64,000 nt of DNA from JAXLWB01 sp046328715 (GTDB lineage: Bacteria; Chloroflexota; Anaerolineae; Caldilineales; Caldilineaceae). The DNA is taken from contig JAXLWB010000004.1 in assembly GCA_046328715.1 (NCBI GenBank), positions 1-64,000 of the forward strand. Reading direction: 5' to 3'. The notes beneath the pieces are model-generated. The model did no database searches, was not told the origin of the DNA, and saw only the letters and a list, made by a program, of their open reading frames with translations. Shown in pieces: positions 36,301-44,655 of this stretch; position 1 is the stretch's first letter; each line of letters begins with the position of its first letter. A program made the position numbers and the translations under genes.

Positions 36301-37701
36301 TATACCCAGCACAGTTTTACCGTGGGCCCGGAGGTGGGGCGTGAGCGCGTCTCGTTTGACCTACCCTCCAATCGCATCGCCTGGTCGGCACAAATTACAC
36401 AAGCGTTCGGCGAGGTCGCTGCGATCACCGTGACTGCGCTGGATGACCCAAGCCGAATTTTGGCGCAGCGGACGGCCACTGCGGCAGCAGGGGCCGTGAC
36501 GGTCGGTCCGGCAGTGGCAGCTAACAAGCTGTTGCCAGCCGAAGCCGCAGTGGGCGAACCAAGCAAACTGCTGCTGTTCAGCGACGCCACCGATGTGGTT
36601 GAGTTTGAGCCAGTTCGCCTCCGCTGCAAAGCTGGCTGGACTGTCTCCGCCGAGCTGATTTGGGAGTCGGTCTCCTCGCCGGAACCCGTCTGCCTCTACG
36701 AACTGGCGACCTTTGAAGACGAGGAGCGGCTGGTCTGCGCCATCGAAGTGGACGCTACGGACAATCAAGTTGGGTTGCCGATCCTGCATGTGCGCTGGCA
36801 GGGCGAGGTGTTGAATCGAGCGCGCACGATCGTGTCAGACCGTCGGCTCCGGCTCAATCAAGCGCAGCGTGTGACCTGGCTATTGGACGGAAAGGGAAGC
36901 ATCGCTACCTTTATCGATGGCGAAAAAGTGCTTGAGGAAGTGATCGATCTGCCGGATGAGACTCTGGTTTTCGAAGGCCATTGCCTGGGGATGGCGAACA
37001 CGGCGCAAACCCACAGCGAGATTGCGTGCGCGGTGGTCGTCAGCAGCGATGCGAAGCGAGCCTTTGCCGGTTTTGTGGGGCGGATCATCCGTTTTGCCGC
37101 CTGGAACCGGGCCGAGCCGCAGGCGGCAGTGGGGTGGCAGCAACTGCCTGGCCCCGACCCAACCTGGGCGCACAGCTTGGTGACGGTAACCAGCGAGCGC
37201 CGTTACCTGCACGCCGGACGGCTCGACGGCCAGGAAGCGCCAGTGACTCTCTTCGCCATCGACCTGGATGGTGGGCTTAATCTGCAAAGCGCACTCGATC
37301 AGGCGCATGCCGAGCTGACCTATGCCCATGCGCAGATGGCAGCCGCCGAAGCGCACGCTGCGCAGCTCAACGTGGCCGCCCAGCAGGAGGCCAAGGCCAA
37401 ACTGACTGCCGCCACGCAGACGCTGGCCGCTGCCCAGGCGCAAGCTGCCGCCGACCTGGCCGCCGCCCAAAGCCAAGCCGAGCGCGACAAAACAGACGCT
37501 CGCCGCAGTATGGCTGACGCCGACGCCAAAGCGGTGAGCACCCGGGCAACGGGTACGCAGCAAGCCGATCAGTCCAGAACTGAGGCTCAACAGACGGCAG
37601 ACGCACTGGTGGCCGACGCTGGCAACAAAAAGCGCGACACGATCGCCCGTGCCAGTCGTCGCCTCGCTGACAAACGCCAGGAATTGGCGGATAAGCAGTA
37701 G
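33319..37701 (+). CDS. Giant hypothetical protein with LamG-like, beta/gamma-crystallin-like and propeller-like regions
   Basis: About 1460 residues from the ATG at 33319, which has GAGGA 8 bp upstream; a GTG at 33304 overlaps the previous gene. The N-terminus (DLSNGFTLEAWVCPAP) starts a LamG-like fold. It is interrupted by Greek-key motifs typical of beta/gamma crystallins: AVFFPEPNFQGETL, FVVLFEQANYAGRAAVLL and ALFLFENPDFSGRHTMV. The LamG fold resumes at RWVHLAQSWDSQSECLSFYL. Residues about 570-840 look like a beta-propeller (VFGLDDQWYVALDGGLWHI, ILYWTNGWELYWS). More beta domains follow, including another lectin-like fold. The last 150 residues are an alanine/glutamine helical tail. No secretion signal is visible. 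The role is unknown. Confidence 0.62.
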   Translation: MNKIPALRIRQEHEIDLSRWMPDLSNGFTLEAWVCPAPMDRAARLYPQSGYAGPPVRLKAGLYKQLAADHLPRLGSACLPEKMEAVFFPEPNFQGETLASRHDLPQIADAQQQIGSLIVLDRSHRRQNFVVLFEQANYAGRAAVLLLPNRWQPSASAGGHAAQSGLQQVGSAWVPPGIALEVENGAGRLTLRGDLSQFPTGVTRIATRRDAPLAGSELHFTTTDNPTLEQKWSPQAVSDPLPAFRTVRMPEQSALFLFENPDFSGRHTMVADSCDDLSDLDWTVRAAAFATAPNGPAGLLALEGSVSVLAAGSKVGAATVCKRWLPPGFRLLVDNDAYLEYVESVPADNRALTVERYLGLLATELGSGLTIERTPGMLRGAGDELHFGGERLLPDRWVHLAQSWDSQSECLSFYLNGRLVRQSKQAKAMTVGPWLLGRGFRGTLAQVRIWNCVRSLEQIRDGRYPSTTAAPDPADLPTLDLFADGLENFQAPPAAAAVSAHLPQAPTASIVVRRIQQQLALEQQQSMLVAQHKAADQLALAHKRAQRTLALARQKARRDIHIQGIQKIGFVLGGAERIGGLASISEHYYPNNLRTTDLVFGLDDQWYVALDGGLWHIRNQKNATDAPDLPNPPQALTCDFSGNHAKSQRDGQTWIGLYWIEANGAICRAWIPPGASKHDERQQLFGFQVPVGRAGYWDLALDVERQILYWTNGWELYWSSVAADEPKTFQFLLPHVVSPFPVALAVAPNGSLLWVDAEEEVVRMLPQDRLANPRGAVKTLYSACQPARGLVVSRLADAQNSGKEAAFVYWVAKEQRTLEVPVLDTPGRYLDLYYDAQQPGMQHVEAVAVTAIIGAQWAEVRWVLPLEGMPFPVYDRYLPENADHDVTFGPFATEPGFVLTVQLRLDGQRLQQADDLVNRSSSWYNARYPHVLLTLVGFPGDPIQICDDSMRWGGLSIPYAANIPVDAWGTLRVECRFGVPQPLRVFYNESELTDYTQHSFTVGPEVGRERVSFDLPSNRIAWSAQITQAFGEVAAITVTALDDPSRILAQRTATAAAGAVTVGPAVAANKLLPAEAAVGEPSKLLLFSDATDVVEFEPVRLRCKAGWTVSAELIWESVSSPEPVCLYELATFEDEERLVCAIEVDATDNQVGLPILHVRWQGEVLNRARTIVSDRRLRLNQAQRVTWLLDGKGSIATFIDGEKVLEEVIDLPDETLVFEGHCLGMANTAQTHSEIACAVVVSSDAKRAFAGFVGRIIRFAAWNRAEPQAAVGWQQLPGPDPTWAHSLVTVTSERRYLHAGRLDGQEAPVTLFAIDLDGGLNLQSALDQAHAELTYAHAQMAAAEAHAAQLNVAAQQEAKAKLTAATQTLAAAQAQAAADLAAAQSQAERDKTDARRSMADADAKAVSTRATGTQQADQSRTEAQQTADALVADAGNKKRDTIARASRRLADKRQELADKQ

Positions 37702-37749
37702 GGCAGTGGGACAGTGGGACAGTGAGGCAGTGGACAGTAATGAGTGACA

Positions 37750-37880
37750 GACTATCTTAGAGACCGTCTGAAAAGTCGTCGTAGAGGCGGTTCGCAACCG
37801 CCGCTCCCTTGTGCCCACGCAAGACCAGCGGTTGCGAACCGCCTCTACAGTGCCTGAATGGAGCCTTTTCAGGCAGTTTC
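37750..37880. repeat. Nested inverted repeat behind the giant gene
   Basis: GTAGAGGCGGTTCGCAACCGC (in two parts) faces GCGGTTGCGAACCGCCTCTAC over about 20 bp. An outer CTGAAAAG/CTTTTCAGGCAG pair gives a second stem. It may end transcription of the three-gene series, but there is no clear T-run, so I call it a REP-like palindrome. Confidence 0.5.
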
Positions 37881-37969
37881 TTACTGACCTACTGCCCTGG
37901 TATAAGTACGCAAGGCACCTGTTTCCAACTTCTCTGCACGCGCAATCGTATAGAACGGCTCCGTTTTGG

Positions 37970-38345
37970 ACTGCTGGTCGGGCGTTGGTAGTGGGCAAGG
38001 CGTCAGTTCTGTACCTCTGCTGATTGTCAACCATACAGAACGGCTCCGTTTTGCACTTCTGATTCTGGTCGGAGGTCGCCAAGGCATCCATTTTGTACTC
38101 TTGCACCTGCGCAGGAGTACAAAATGGATCGGTTTTGTACCCCTGGTCGGGCGTTGGTAGTGGGCAAGGCGTCAGTTCTGTACCTCTGCTGATTGTCAAC
38201 CATACAGAACGGCTCCGTTTTGCACTTCTGATTCTGGTCGGAGGTCGCCAAGGCATCGGTTTTGTACTCTTGCACCTGCGCGGGAGTACAGAACGGATCG
38301 GTTTTGTACTCCTGGTCGGGTGTTGGTAGTGGGCAAGGCGTCCGT
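37970..38345. repeat. Roughly 169-bp tandem repeat, two and a part copies
   Basis: The unit starting CAGTTCTGTACCTCTGCTG occurs at about 38004 and again at 38173, with a degenerate start of a third near 38340. Inside each unit short phrases of the type ACAGAACGGCTCCGTTTTG and GTACAAAATGGATCGG recur in both orientations. Nothing in 37702-38674 looks like a gene, although both strands stay open because the unit has few stops. Confidence 0.6.
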
Positions 38346-38561
38346 TTTGTACTGTTGTACCCGTCCGATGGTAGAGAACGCAGCAGTTTTGTACCTGCCG
38401 ACAGGTGCAGGGAGTGGTCAAGGCAGTCGTTTTGTCTTTCCGTTTCTGCCAGGATATGGGCAAGGGATGCGTTCTGAACTTCGGTTGAGGGGCAAGAGTG
38501 CAGAACTGATCAATTCTGTCTAGTTAACTTGTTACACTGTAGATTAAGTTTTCGATATTCG

Positions 38562-38614
38562 GTAGGGGCATACCCTTGCGGATGCTCTGGGCACCGGCGA
38601 GCGGATGCCCCTAC
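38562..38614. repeat. Solitary REP-like hairpin of the GTAGGGGC family
   Basis: GTAGGGGCATACCCTTGCGG faces GGCGAGCGGATGCCCCTAC. The outer stem GTAGGGGCAT/ATGCCCCTAC is the same as in the repeat arrays flanking the RAYT gene at 43954-44655, so this is a dispersed member of that family. Confidence 0.6.
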
Positions 38615-38747
38615 TTTGTTTACAATGTACTTATGTATCAATCTACCTATTGGCGTCGAGGTGAGCGTTCCCCCTGTGTGCCTATAATAAGTGAGACAAA
38701 TTCGAGCCTGAAATTAGTGTAGAATAGTAAGCCCAGGAGCGAATGAA

Positions 38748-39149
38748 ATGTCTCAGAATCAAAATGGAACAAGTAGTGTTACAGCCGTCGATCCGGAAGT
38801 TATGCCACGAGCGAAACGACGACAGTTTAGTGCACAAGAGAAACTGCGCATTTTACAAGAAGCGGAAGCCTGCACGGTGCCAGGGCAAGTCGGAGCCTTG
38901 TTGCGACGGGAAGGAATCTACGCTTCCCATTTGAGTGCATGGCGACGAGAGCAGAAAGCGGATCAAGCACAGCGGCTATCGGCCAAGCAGCGCGGTCGTC
39001 CGAGCGACGAGGCGAGGCGAGAAGTAAGTCAACTGCGCCATGAAAATAAGCAACTGAAGGAGCAGTTGGCCCAGGCCGAACTGATCATCAGTGCGCAAAA
39101 AACTTGCACAAGCCTTGGAGCAAACCTGAGCCGCAGCAAAGACAGATGA
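38748..39149 (+). CDS. IS3-family transposase OrfA
   Basis: A 133-codon frame. The helix-turn-helix is in FSAQEKLRILQEAEACTVPGQ and ASHLSAWRREQKADQAQRL, and a leucine-zipper-like helix in QLRHENKQLKEQLAQAELII. The frame leaves the conserved path after IISAQK. A run of six A residues (39092-39101 region) there would allow a -1 ribosomal shift into OrfB, giving the OrfAB fusion transposase as in other IS3 elements. The tail after the slip point (TCTSLGANLSRSKDR) is probably the unshifted OrfA end. Confidence 0.85.
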   Translation: MSQNQNGTSSVTAVDPEVMPRAKRRQFSAQEKLRILQEAEACTVPGQVGALLRREGIYASHLSAWRREQKADQAQRLSAKQRGRPSDEARREVSQLRHENKQLKEQLAQAELIISAQKTCTSLGANLSRSKDR

Positions 39150-40171
39150 TTCTGGTGACAATGGTCGAAGCGTTGAGCCAAACCATGCCTGTCAGTCAAG
39201 CTTGTGAACTTTTTGGCTTGTCACGCAGTACGCTCTATCGGAGTCGGCAGCCGAATGTCCAGGCGGAAAAGGCACCTCGTCCCAAGCCAGCCCGAGCACT
39301 CAGTGACGAAGAACGCACAACAGTACACAATCTGCTTAATAGTGACCGTTTTGCCGACCAGTCGCCCTATGAGGTGTATGCGACCCTGCTTGATGAAGGC
39401 AATTATCATTGCTCGATTCGCACCCTGTACCGAATCCTGCACGAGTCTGAGGCAGTCCAAGAACGACGAGACCAACTGCGCCATCCGCATTACACTAAAC
39501 CGGAACTGTTGGCAATCGCACCGAATCAGCTTTGGTCGTGGGATATCGCCAAACTGCGAGGGCCAGCACCTATGCACTACTACTATCTCTATGTCATGAT
39601 TGACGTATTTAGCCGCTATGTGGTGGGCTGGCTCTTAGCACAGCATGAATCAGCGCAACTCGCCCAGCAACTGGTCACAGAAAGCTGCCGCAAGCAAGCG
39701 ATTGTCCCCAATCAGTTGACCATCCATGCCGACCGTGGCGCACCCATGACAGCCAAACCGCTCGCTCAACTCTTTATCGATTTGGACATTGAACCGAGCC
39801 ATTCTCGACCTTATACACCCAATGATAACCCTTTCTCGGAGGCGCAATTCAAAACCATGAAATATCGTCCTGATTTTCCGCAACGCTTTGAGGACTATTC
39901 ACAAGCGCATACTTGGACGAAAGCCTTCTTTGACTGGTATAACAACCAGCATCACCATGCCGCTTTGGCCTTGCTCACGCCTGCTATGGTTCACTCTGGA
40001 CATGCCGCCGACATCTTGGCAAAACGCCAGATCACTTTGAGCAATGCTTACACTTTACATCCTGAACGCTTTGTTCATGGCCCACCTGTCGCTTCGCCGT
40101 TGCCGACCGCAGTGTGGATCAACCCTCCTGCTCCGCTCGCATCATTGATCGCCGATAATGTAGACCACTGA
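39104..40171 (+). CDS. IS3-family transposase OrfB (rve/DDE integrase core)
   Basis: The frame has an N-terminal HTH_21 segment (MPVSQACELFGLSRSTLYRSR) and the rve DDE domain. The first Asp is in QLWSWDIAKLRGPA, the second in LTIHADRGAPMTAK and the Glu in NDNPFSEAQFKTMKY. All three catalytic residues are present, so the enzyme may be active. The frame opens with TTG inside OrfA and lies in the -1 frame, so it is probably made only by frameshifting from OrfA. The C-terminus ends with the usual region after HHAALALLTPAMVHSG. Confidence 0.9.
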   Translation: MHKPWSKPEPQQRQMILVTMVEALSQTMPVSQACELFGLSRSTLYRSRQPNVQAEKAPRPKPARALSDEERTTVHNLLNSDRFADQSPYEVYATLLDEGNYHCSIRTLYRILHESEAVQERRDQLRHPHYTKPELLAIAPNQLWSWDIAKLRGPAPMHYYYLYVMIDVFSRYVVGWLLAQHESAQLAQQLVTESCRKQAIVPNQLTIHADRGAPMTAKPLAQLFIDLDIEPSHSRPYTPNDNPFSEAQFKTMKYRPDFPQRFEDYSQAHTWTKAFFDWYNNQHHHAALALLTPAMVHSGHAADILAKRQITLSNAYTLHPERFVHGPPVASPLPTAVWINPPAPLASLIADNVDH

Positions 40172-40679
40172 ATCTTTGGCGCAGCTTCCCTCCCCCGAAG
40201 CGGTTAGCCGCAGTTTGTTGTTGCTCTTTTCGAGTGTATTTTTCCGTCCGTTTTTGTCTCACGGTTATTGACACATTCCGTCCGCTCCCTGCCCCAACCG
40301 AAACTTCCATCCCACGCTGTACAAAAATCCAACAAAAGGCTGAGGCAAATCATGCCGTTTCGTCCTATCCTAAAGTGGCCGAAGCTGCACTTTATGTTCC
40401 TTGCCTGAGATTTGTGAACCCTGACATCAACGAAAAGAGCGACTTTCCCGCTTTTCAGTACAGCGAACCTCAATGTTTTTGACCTTCCGCATCTCGTCAT
40501 GGTCGCTGCAAAGTTCATGGATGGCGCAGTTCATGCGTCGCTAACACTCAAAATGACCTCATTGATCAGCTTACACAAACGCAAATATCAGTTTGCAGAA
40601 TTGTAAAACTCTCGTGTAAAGTTCTGATAGGTCCGACCTATCCAAGAGCTTGTTGTCCCTGACAAGGAACCGACCCCTG

Positions 40680-43442
40680 ATGCAACCCGAAGAAATTGCT
40701 CGCCAGACAATCGATAAAATGCTTGCCGACGCCGGTTGGCAGATCCAGCACTATCAGGGACTGAACCTGGGTGCTGGACGGGGTGTGGCTGTGCGTGAAT
40801 TTCCCTTGAAGAGCGGCTTTGCCGATTATCTGATCTTTGTGGATCGCAAAGCGATTGGTGTGGTCGAAGCCAAGGCGGTCGGCATTGCGCTTAGCGGCAT
40901 TATCCACCAATCGCAGAAGTATAGTACCGGTCTGCGTGACAGGATGACTGCCTGGCACGATCCGTTGCCCTATCTCTACGAAAGCACAGGTGTAGAGACG
41001 CTTTTCACTGACCTTCGTGATCCCGATCCGCGTAGCCGCAATGTTTTTTCCTTTCATCGACCGGAAACTTTGGCTGAGTGGGCAAAGCAGGAATCAACGC
41101 TGCGCAGTCGCCTGCAACAGATGCCGCCGCTTGCTACCGCTCAGCTTTGGAAGCCGCAAATCGAAGCTATCCAGAATCTAGAGCAATCCTTCGCCGAAAA
41201 TCGTCCACGAGCGCTGATCCAAATGGCAACCGGCAGCGGAAAGACCTTTACTGCCGTGAACTTTGTCTATCGGCTGGTCAAATATGCTGGGGCAAAGCGG
41301 GTACTCTTTCTAGTGGATCGGGGCAATCTAGGACGGCAGACCTACAAGGAGTTTCAACAGTTTGCCACGCCGGATGATGGACGTAAGTTCACCGAACTCT
41401 ACAACGTTCAGCATCTGCAATCGAACGTGCTCGATCCGGTCAGCCAGGTCCACATCACGACCATCCAGCGCCTTTACTCCATGTTGCGTGGCGATGAGAA
41501 CTTTGACTCAGCAGCCGAAGAGCGTTCTGCCTGGGAGATGGACGCTGCATTGACTGGTCAATCGCCCAAAGACGTGGTCTACAACGCCAAAATCCCGATT
41601 GAGTACTACGATTTCATCATCACGGACGAATGTCATCGTAGTATCTATAACCTCTGGCGCCAGGTATTGGACTATTTTGATGCCTTCCTGATCGGCTTGA
41701 CCGCGACCCCTTCCAAACAGACCCTTGGCTTCTTCAATCGTAATCTGGTGATGGAGTACGACCGCCAACGGGCGGTGAGCGATGGCGTCAACGTCGATGG
41801 TGAGGTCTACCATATCCGCACCCGAGTGACGCAGGAGGGCAGCAAGGTTGATGCTGGCTATTGGCTGGCAAAGCGCAATCAATTGACCCGCCAGGAACGC
41901 TGGGAGGAACTGGACGAAGAGTTGGTCTACACTGCCAACCAGCTTGACCGCGAGGTGGTGACACCGGACCAGATTCGCACCGTCATTCGCACCTTTCGGG
42001 AGCGGCTCTTTAGCGAGATTGCACCCGGACGGACGATTGTGCCCAAGACGTTGATCTTTGCCAAGGATGATAGCCATGCCGAAACGATCGTAGCCATTGT
42101 GCGCGAGGAATTTGGCAGGGGCAACGACTTTTGCCACAAAATCACCTACAACGTCAGCGGCAAGTCGGCGGAGGATCTGATCGCCGAGTTTCGCAACAGC
42201 TATAACCCACGCATTGCTGTCACCGTGGATATGATCGCCACTGGCACTGACATCAAGCCGCTCGAAGGATTGCTCTTTATGCGTGATGTCAAGTCGCGCC
42301 TGCTCTTTGAACAGATGCTGGGGCGTGGCACACGTGTGATCAGCGACAATGACCTCAAGATTGTCACGCAAGATGCAGGACGCAAAGAGCGCTTTGTGAT
42401 CGTCGATGCCGTGGGTGTGACTGACAAGCCCAAATTCGACACGCAATCGCTGGAACGCAAACGAACGGCCTCCTTCGACAAATTGCTTGAAGCAGTCGCT
42501 ATGAATGCCTGGGATGGGGATACGCTCTCTTCGCTGGCCGGTCGCCTTGCTACGCTTGATCGTAAATTGAGTGAGAGTGACAACTATAGTGTTGCCGCCA
42601 AAGCGGGCGGGATGACGGTCAAGGATCTCAGCAATGCCCTGCTTGATGCGCTGGATGTGGACCGCCACGTCGCTGCGGCACGTCAACAGTTTCAGACCGA
42701 GACGCCAACGCCGGAACAGGTGGAGGAAGCTGCTCAACAGGTCATGAGTGAAGCCGCCCAGCTTTTGGGTGACAATCCAGGGCTGCGCAACCTGTTGATC
42801 GAGTTGCAACAGCGCAAAGAGCAGATCATCGATAGCGTGACCGTGGATGTGCTGCGTGAAGCAGGCTACAACCAGGAATCGACCGAGCGTGCCCGCCGTA
42901 CCGTTGATTCCTTTGTGATGTTCGTCGAAGAGAACCTCGACCAGATCACGGCGTTGCAAATGCTCTACAATCGTCCCTATTCGCTGCGCCATCTGACCAA
43001 CCAGCAGCTCCAGACGCTCAAGGAAAGCATCGAAAAGCCGCCGCATGGTTTTACCACCGAAAAGCTCTGGCAAGCCTATGCCCAGTTGGAGCGGGACAAG
43101 GTGAAAGGTGTTGGCACGCAGCGCATTCTCACCGATCTGATTTCGTTGGTGCGGCGTGCCTTGCGCATGGAAGATGAACTGGTCCCCTACCCAGAACGAG
43201 TGCGCCAACGCTACCAGCAATGGTTGGAAGACCAGCAGAAAACAGGTATCATCTTTACGCCCGAACAACGTTGGTGGCTCGACCGCATCGCCGAACAGAT
43301 CGGCTTGAACCTGACCGTGCAACCTGTTGACTTTGATTATGGCGAGTTTTACGATAAGGGTGGGCGGTTGGGTGCCATGCGGGTATTGGGCAAAGAATGG
43401 TTGAAGTTAGTAGAAGAGATGAATGGCACATTGCTCACATAA
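40680..43442 (+). CDS. hsdR: Type I restriction enzyme HsdR (endonuclease/translocase subunit)
   Basis: This is the motor and nuclease subunit of a type I restriction-modification system, which cuts unmethylated DNA after translocation. About 920 residues from the ATG at 40680 (MQPEEIARQTIDKMLADAGW, the usual opening; an upstream TTG at 40650 is less likely). The N-terminal nuclease motif is SGFADYLIFVDRKAIGVVEAK (D...ExK). Walker A is MATGSGKTF, Walker B ITDECHRS, motif III LIGLTATP and motif VI EQMLGRGTR. The C-terminal helical part (EcoEI_R_C type) binds the methylase complex. It is separated from hsdS by REP arrays and a RAYT gene, so expression with hsdS/hsdM may not be from a single transcript. 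Confidence 0.95.
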   Translation: MQPEEIARQTIDKMLADAGWQIQHYQGLNLGAGRGVAVREFPLKSGFADYLIFVDRKAIGVVEAKAVGIALSGIIHQSQKYSTGLRDRMTAWHDPLPYLYESTGVETLFTDLRDPDPRSRNVFSFHRPETLAEWAKQESTLRSRLQQMPPLATAQLWKPQIEAIQNLEQSFAENRPRALIQMATGSGKTFTAVNFVYRLVKYAGAKRVLFLVDRGNLGRQTYKEFQQFATPDDGRKFTELYNVQHLQSNVLDPVSQVHITTIQRLYSMLRGDENFDSAAEERSAWEMDAALTGQSPKDVVYNAKIPIEYYDFIITDECHRSIYNLWRQVLDYFDAFLIGLTATPSKQTLGFFNRNLVMEYDRQRAVSDGVNVDGEVYHIRTRVTQEGSKVDAGYWLAKRNQLTRQERWEELDEELVYTANQLDREVVTPDQIRTVIRTFRERLFSEIAPGRTIVPKTLIFAKDDSHAETIVAIVREEFGRGNDFCHKITYNVSGKSAEDLIAEFRNSYNPRIAVTVDMIATGTDIKPLEGLLFMRDVKSRLLFEQMLGRGTRVISDNDLKIVTQDAGRKERFVIVDAVGVTDKPKFDTQSLERKRTASFDKLLEAVAMNAWDGDTLSSLAGRLATLDRKLSESDNYSVAAKAGGMTVKDLSNALLDALDVDRHVAAARQQFQTETPTPEQVEEAAQQVMSEAAQLLGDNPGLRNLLIELQQRKEQIIDSVTVDVLREAGYNQESTERARRTVDSFVMFVEENLDQITALQMLYNRPYSLRHLTNQQLQTLKESIEKPPHGFTTEKLWQAYAQLERDKVKGVGTQRILTDLISLVRRALRMEDELVPYPERVRQRYQQWLEDQQKTGIIFTPEQRWWLDRIAEQIGLNLTVQPVDFDYGEFYDKGGRLGAMRVLGKEWLKLVEEMNGTLLT

Positions 43443-43454
43443 TTGTGATATTCC

Positions 43455-43925
43455 GTAGGGGCATCCGCTTGCCGGTGCCCTCGATGTTGGTCATGTTCGC
43501 ACCAGGGCGACCGCGAGGGTACGCCCCTACGATGCACGTGTAGGGGCAACCGCTTGCTGGTGCCCTTCGATGTTGGTTATGTCACACACCAGGGCGACCG
43601 CGAGGGTACGCCCCTACGATGCACGTGTAGGGGCAACCGCTTGCCGGTGCCCTCGATGTTGGTCATGTCCACACCAGGGCGACCGCGAGGGTGCGCCCCT
43701 ACGATGCACGTGTAGGGGCATCCGCTTGCCGGTGCCCTCGTTGTTGGTTATGTCACACACCAGGGCGACCGCGAGGGTGCGCCCCTACGATGTATGTGTA
43801 GGGGCATCCGCTTGCCGGTGCCCTCGATGTTGGTCATGTCCACACCAGGGGCGACCGCAAGGGTACGCCCCTACGATTCATGTGTAGGGGCATCCGCTTG
43901 CCGGTGCCCTCGATGTTGACACGTT
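43455..43925 (+). repeat. REP array 1: five and a half 85-87-bp repeats
   Basis: Units start with GTAGGGGCATCCGCTTGCCG at about 43455, 43540, 43627, 43712, 43798 and 43883. Each continues GTGCCCTCGATGTTGGTCATG, CACCAGGGCGACCGCGAGGG and TACGCCCCTACGATGCAC (split here). The two ends of a unit (GTAGGGGC and GCCCCTAC) are inverted, so each unit folds into a hairpin: the form of REP doublets. The array fills the space between hsdR and the RAYT gene. Confidence 0.85.
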
Positions 43926-43953
43926 AACAACCTGTCTAGAAAGAGACAATATT

Positions 43954-44655
43954 GTGCCGTACGACCCCGAAAACCATCATCGTTGCTCTATTCGGAAGCA
44001 AGGCTTCGACTACACACAAGCCGGTGCATATTTTGTGACAATATGCACCCAAAATCGTGAGCCGATCCTACATGATCCGGTTATTGTTGGAATTCTTAAA
44101 GATGTATGGCAGGCATTGCCCAATTGGTTTCCTGAGGTGGCTCTTGATGAATTTGTGATCATGCCCAATCACACACACTTTGTGGTTTGGTTATCGATCT
44201 ACTCAGAGTTTGGCGATGGCAATAGTGTAGCGTCTAGCGTTGCATTGACCCCACCCGTTGATCCATGGATTCAGGTTTTCGAGGAGCAAGCGCAATCATT
44301 CGATTTACAGTGCAAGTCCGATTGGCGCGTTCCTCCATCTGTAAAAACGAACGACAATCCACGATTAGGGGATGTCGTTGGAGCGTGGAAGTCGTTGGTG
44401 ACTAACGTGTATTTGGATTGGATCAAGCGCCATGACCCAACGCTGCGTGCCAAATTTTGGCAACGCAATTATTATGAAAGAATTGTGCGGAATGACCGAG
44501 CATTAACGGCATTTCGTCAATATATTCGTGACAATCCTAAGAATTGGGTGGATGATCCAGATAACCCCAGCAATCGTTTACAATTGCCGTTCCCGGAAAC
44601 GATGGATGATTATCTTGATGACATTCGTATATTTGTAAACCGAACCCAATCGTAA
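43954..44655 (+). CDS. REP-associated tyrosine transposase (RAYT, Y1_Tnp family)
   Basis: This 233-residue protein is a Y1-family HUH nuclease of the RAYT type. It starts YDPENHHRCSIRKQGFDYTQAG, then AYFVTICTQNRE. The HUH motif is in VIMPNHTHFVVWL, the central loop in GDVVGAWKSLVTNVYLDW and the tyrosine region in FWQRNYYERIVRNDRALTAFRQYI. RAYTs cut and rejoin REP hairpins and are thought to spread them. Here the gene is bracketed by arrays of an 85-bp REP unit, and single copies of the same unit occur elsewhere in the window. It is a strong pairing of enzyme and substrate. It probably has no role in the restriction system. Confidence 0.9.
   Translation: MPYDPENHHRCSIRKQGFDYTQAGAYFVTICTQNREPILHDPVIVGILKDVWQALPNWFPEVALDEFVIMPNHTHFVVWLSIYSEFGDGNSVASSVALTPPVDPWIQVFEEQAQSFDLQCKSDWRVPPSVKTNDNPRLGDVVGAWKSLVTNVYLDWIKRHDPTLRAKFWQRNYYERIVRNDRALTAFRQYIRDNPKNWVDDPDNPSNRLQLPFPETMDDYLDDIRIFVNRTQS

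Larger units (their letters stand above)
38675..40275 (+). mobile_element. IS3-family insertion sequence
   Basis: The ends are imperfect inverted repeats: left TGTGTGCCTATAATAAGTGA then GACAAA, right (reverse complement) TGTGTCAATAACC then GTGAGACAAA. The element is about 1.6 kb with two overlapping genes in different frames, the IS3 layout. No convincing target duplication was found. The stretch 40276-40679 between its right end and hsdR has no recognisable gene. Confidence 0.7.

Noticed and set aside
28121..37701. Possible Tc-toxin or contractile-injection-type complex
   Set aside because: No sheath, tube, baseplate or Tc RHS motifs were found. The similarity is only in protein size and repeated beta domains.
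36880..38463. 527-codon frame on the - strand over the end of the giant gene and the tandem repeats
   Set aside because: Half is antisense to a real gene and half is translation of the 169-bp repeat. No protein-like composition.
40276..40679. Stretch between the IS3 element and hsdR
   Set aside because: Short frames on both strands lack motifs and ribosome sites, and I see nothing else recognisable there.
41508..43322. 604-codon open frame antisense to hsdR
   Set aside because: It is a shadow of hsdR, caused by its codon use. It has no family signature and no ribosome site.
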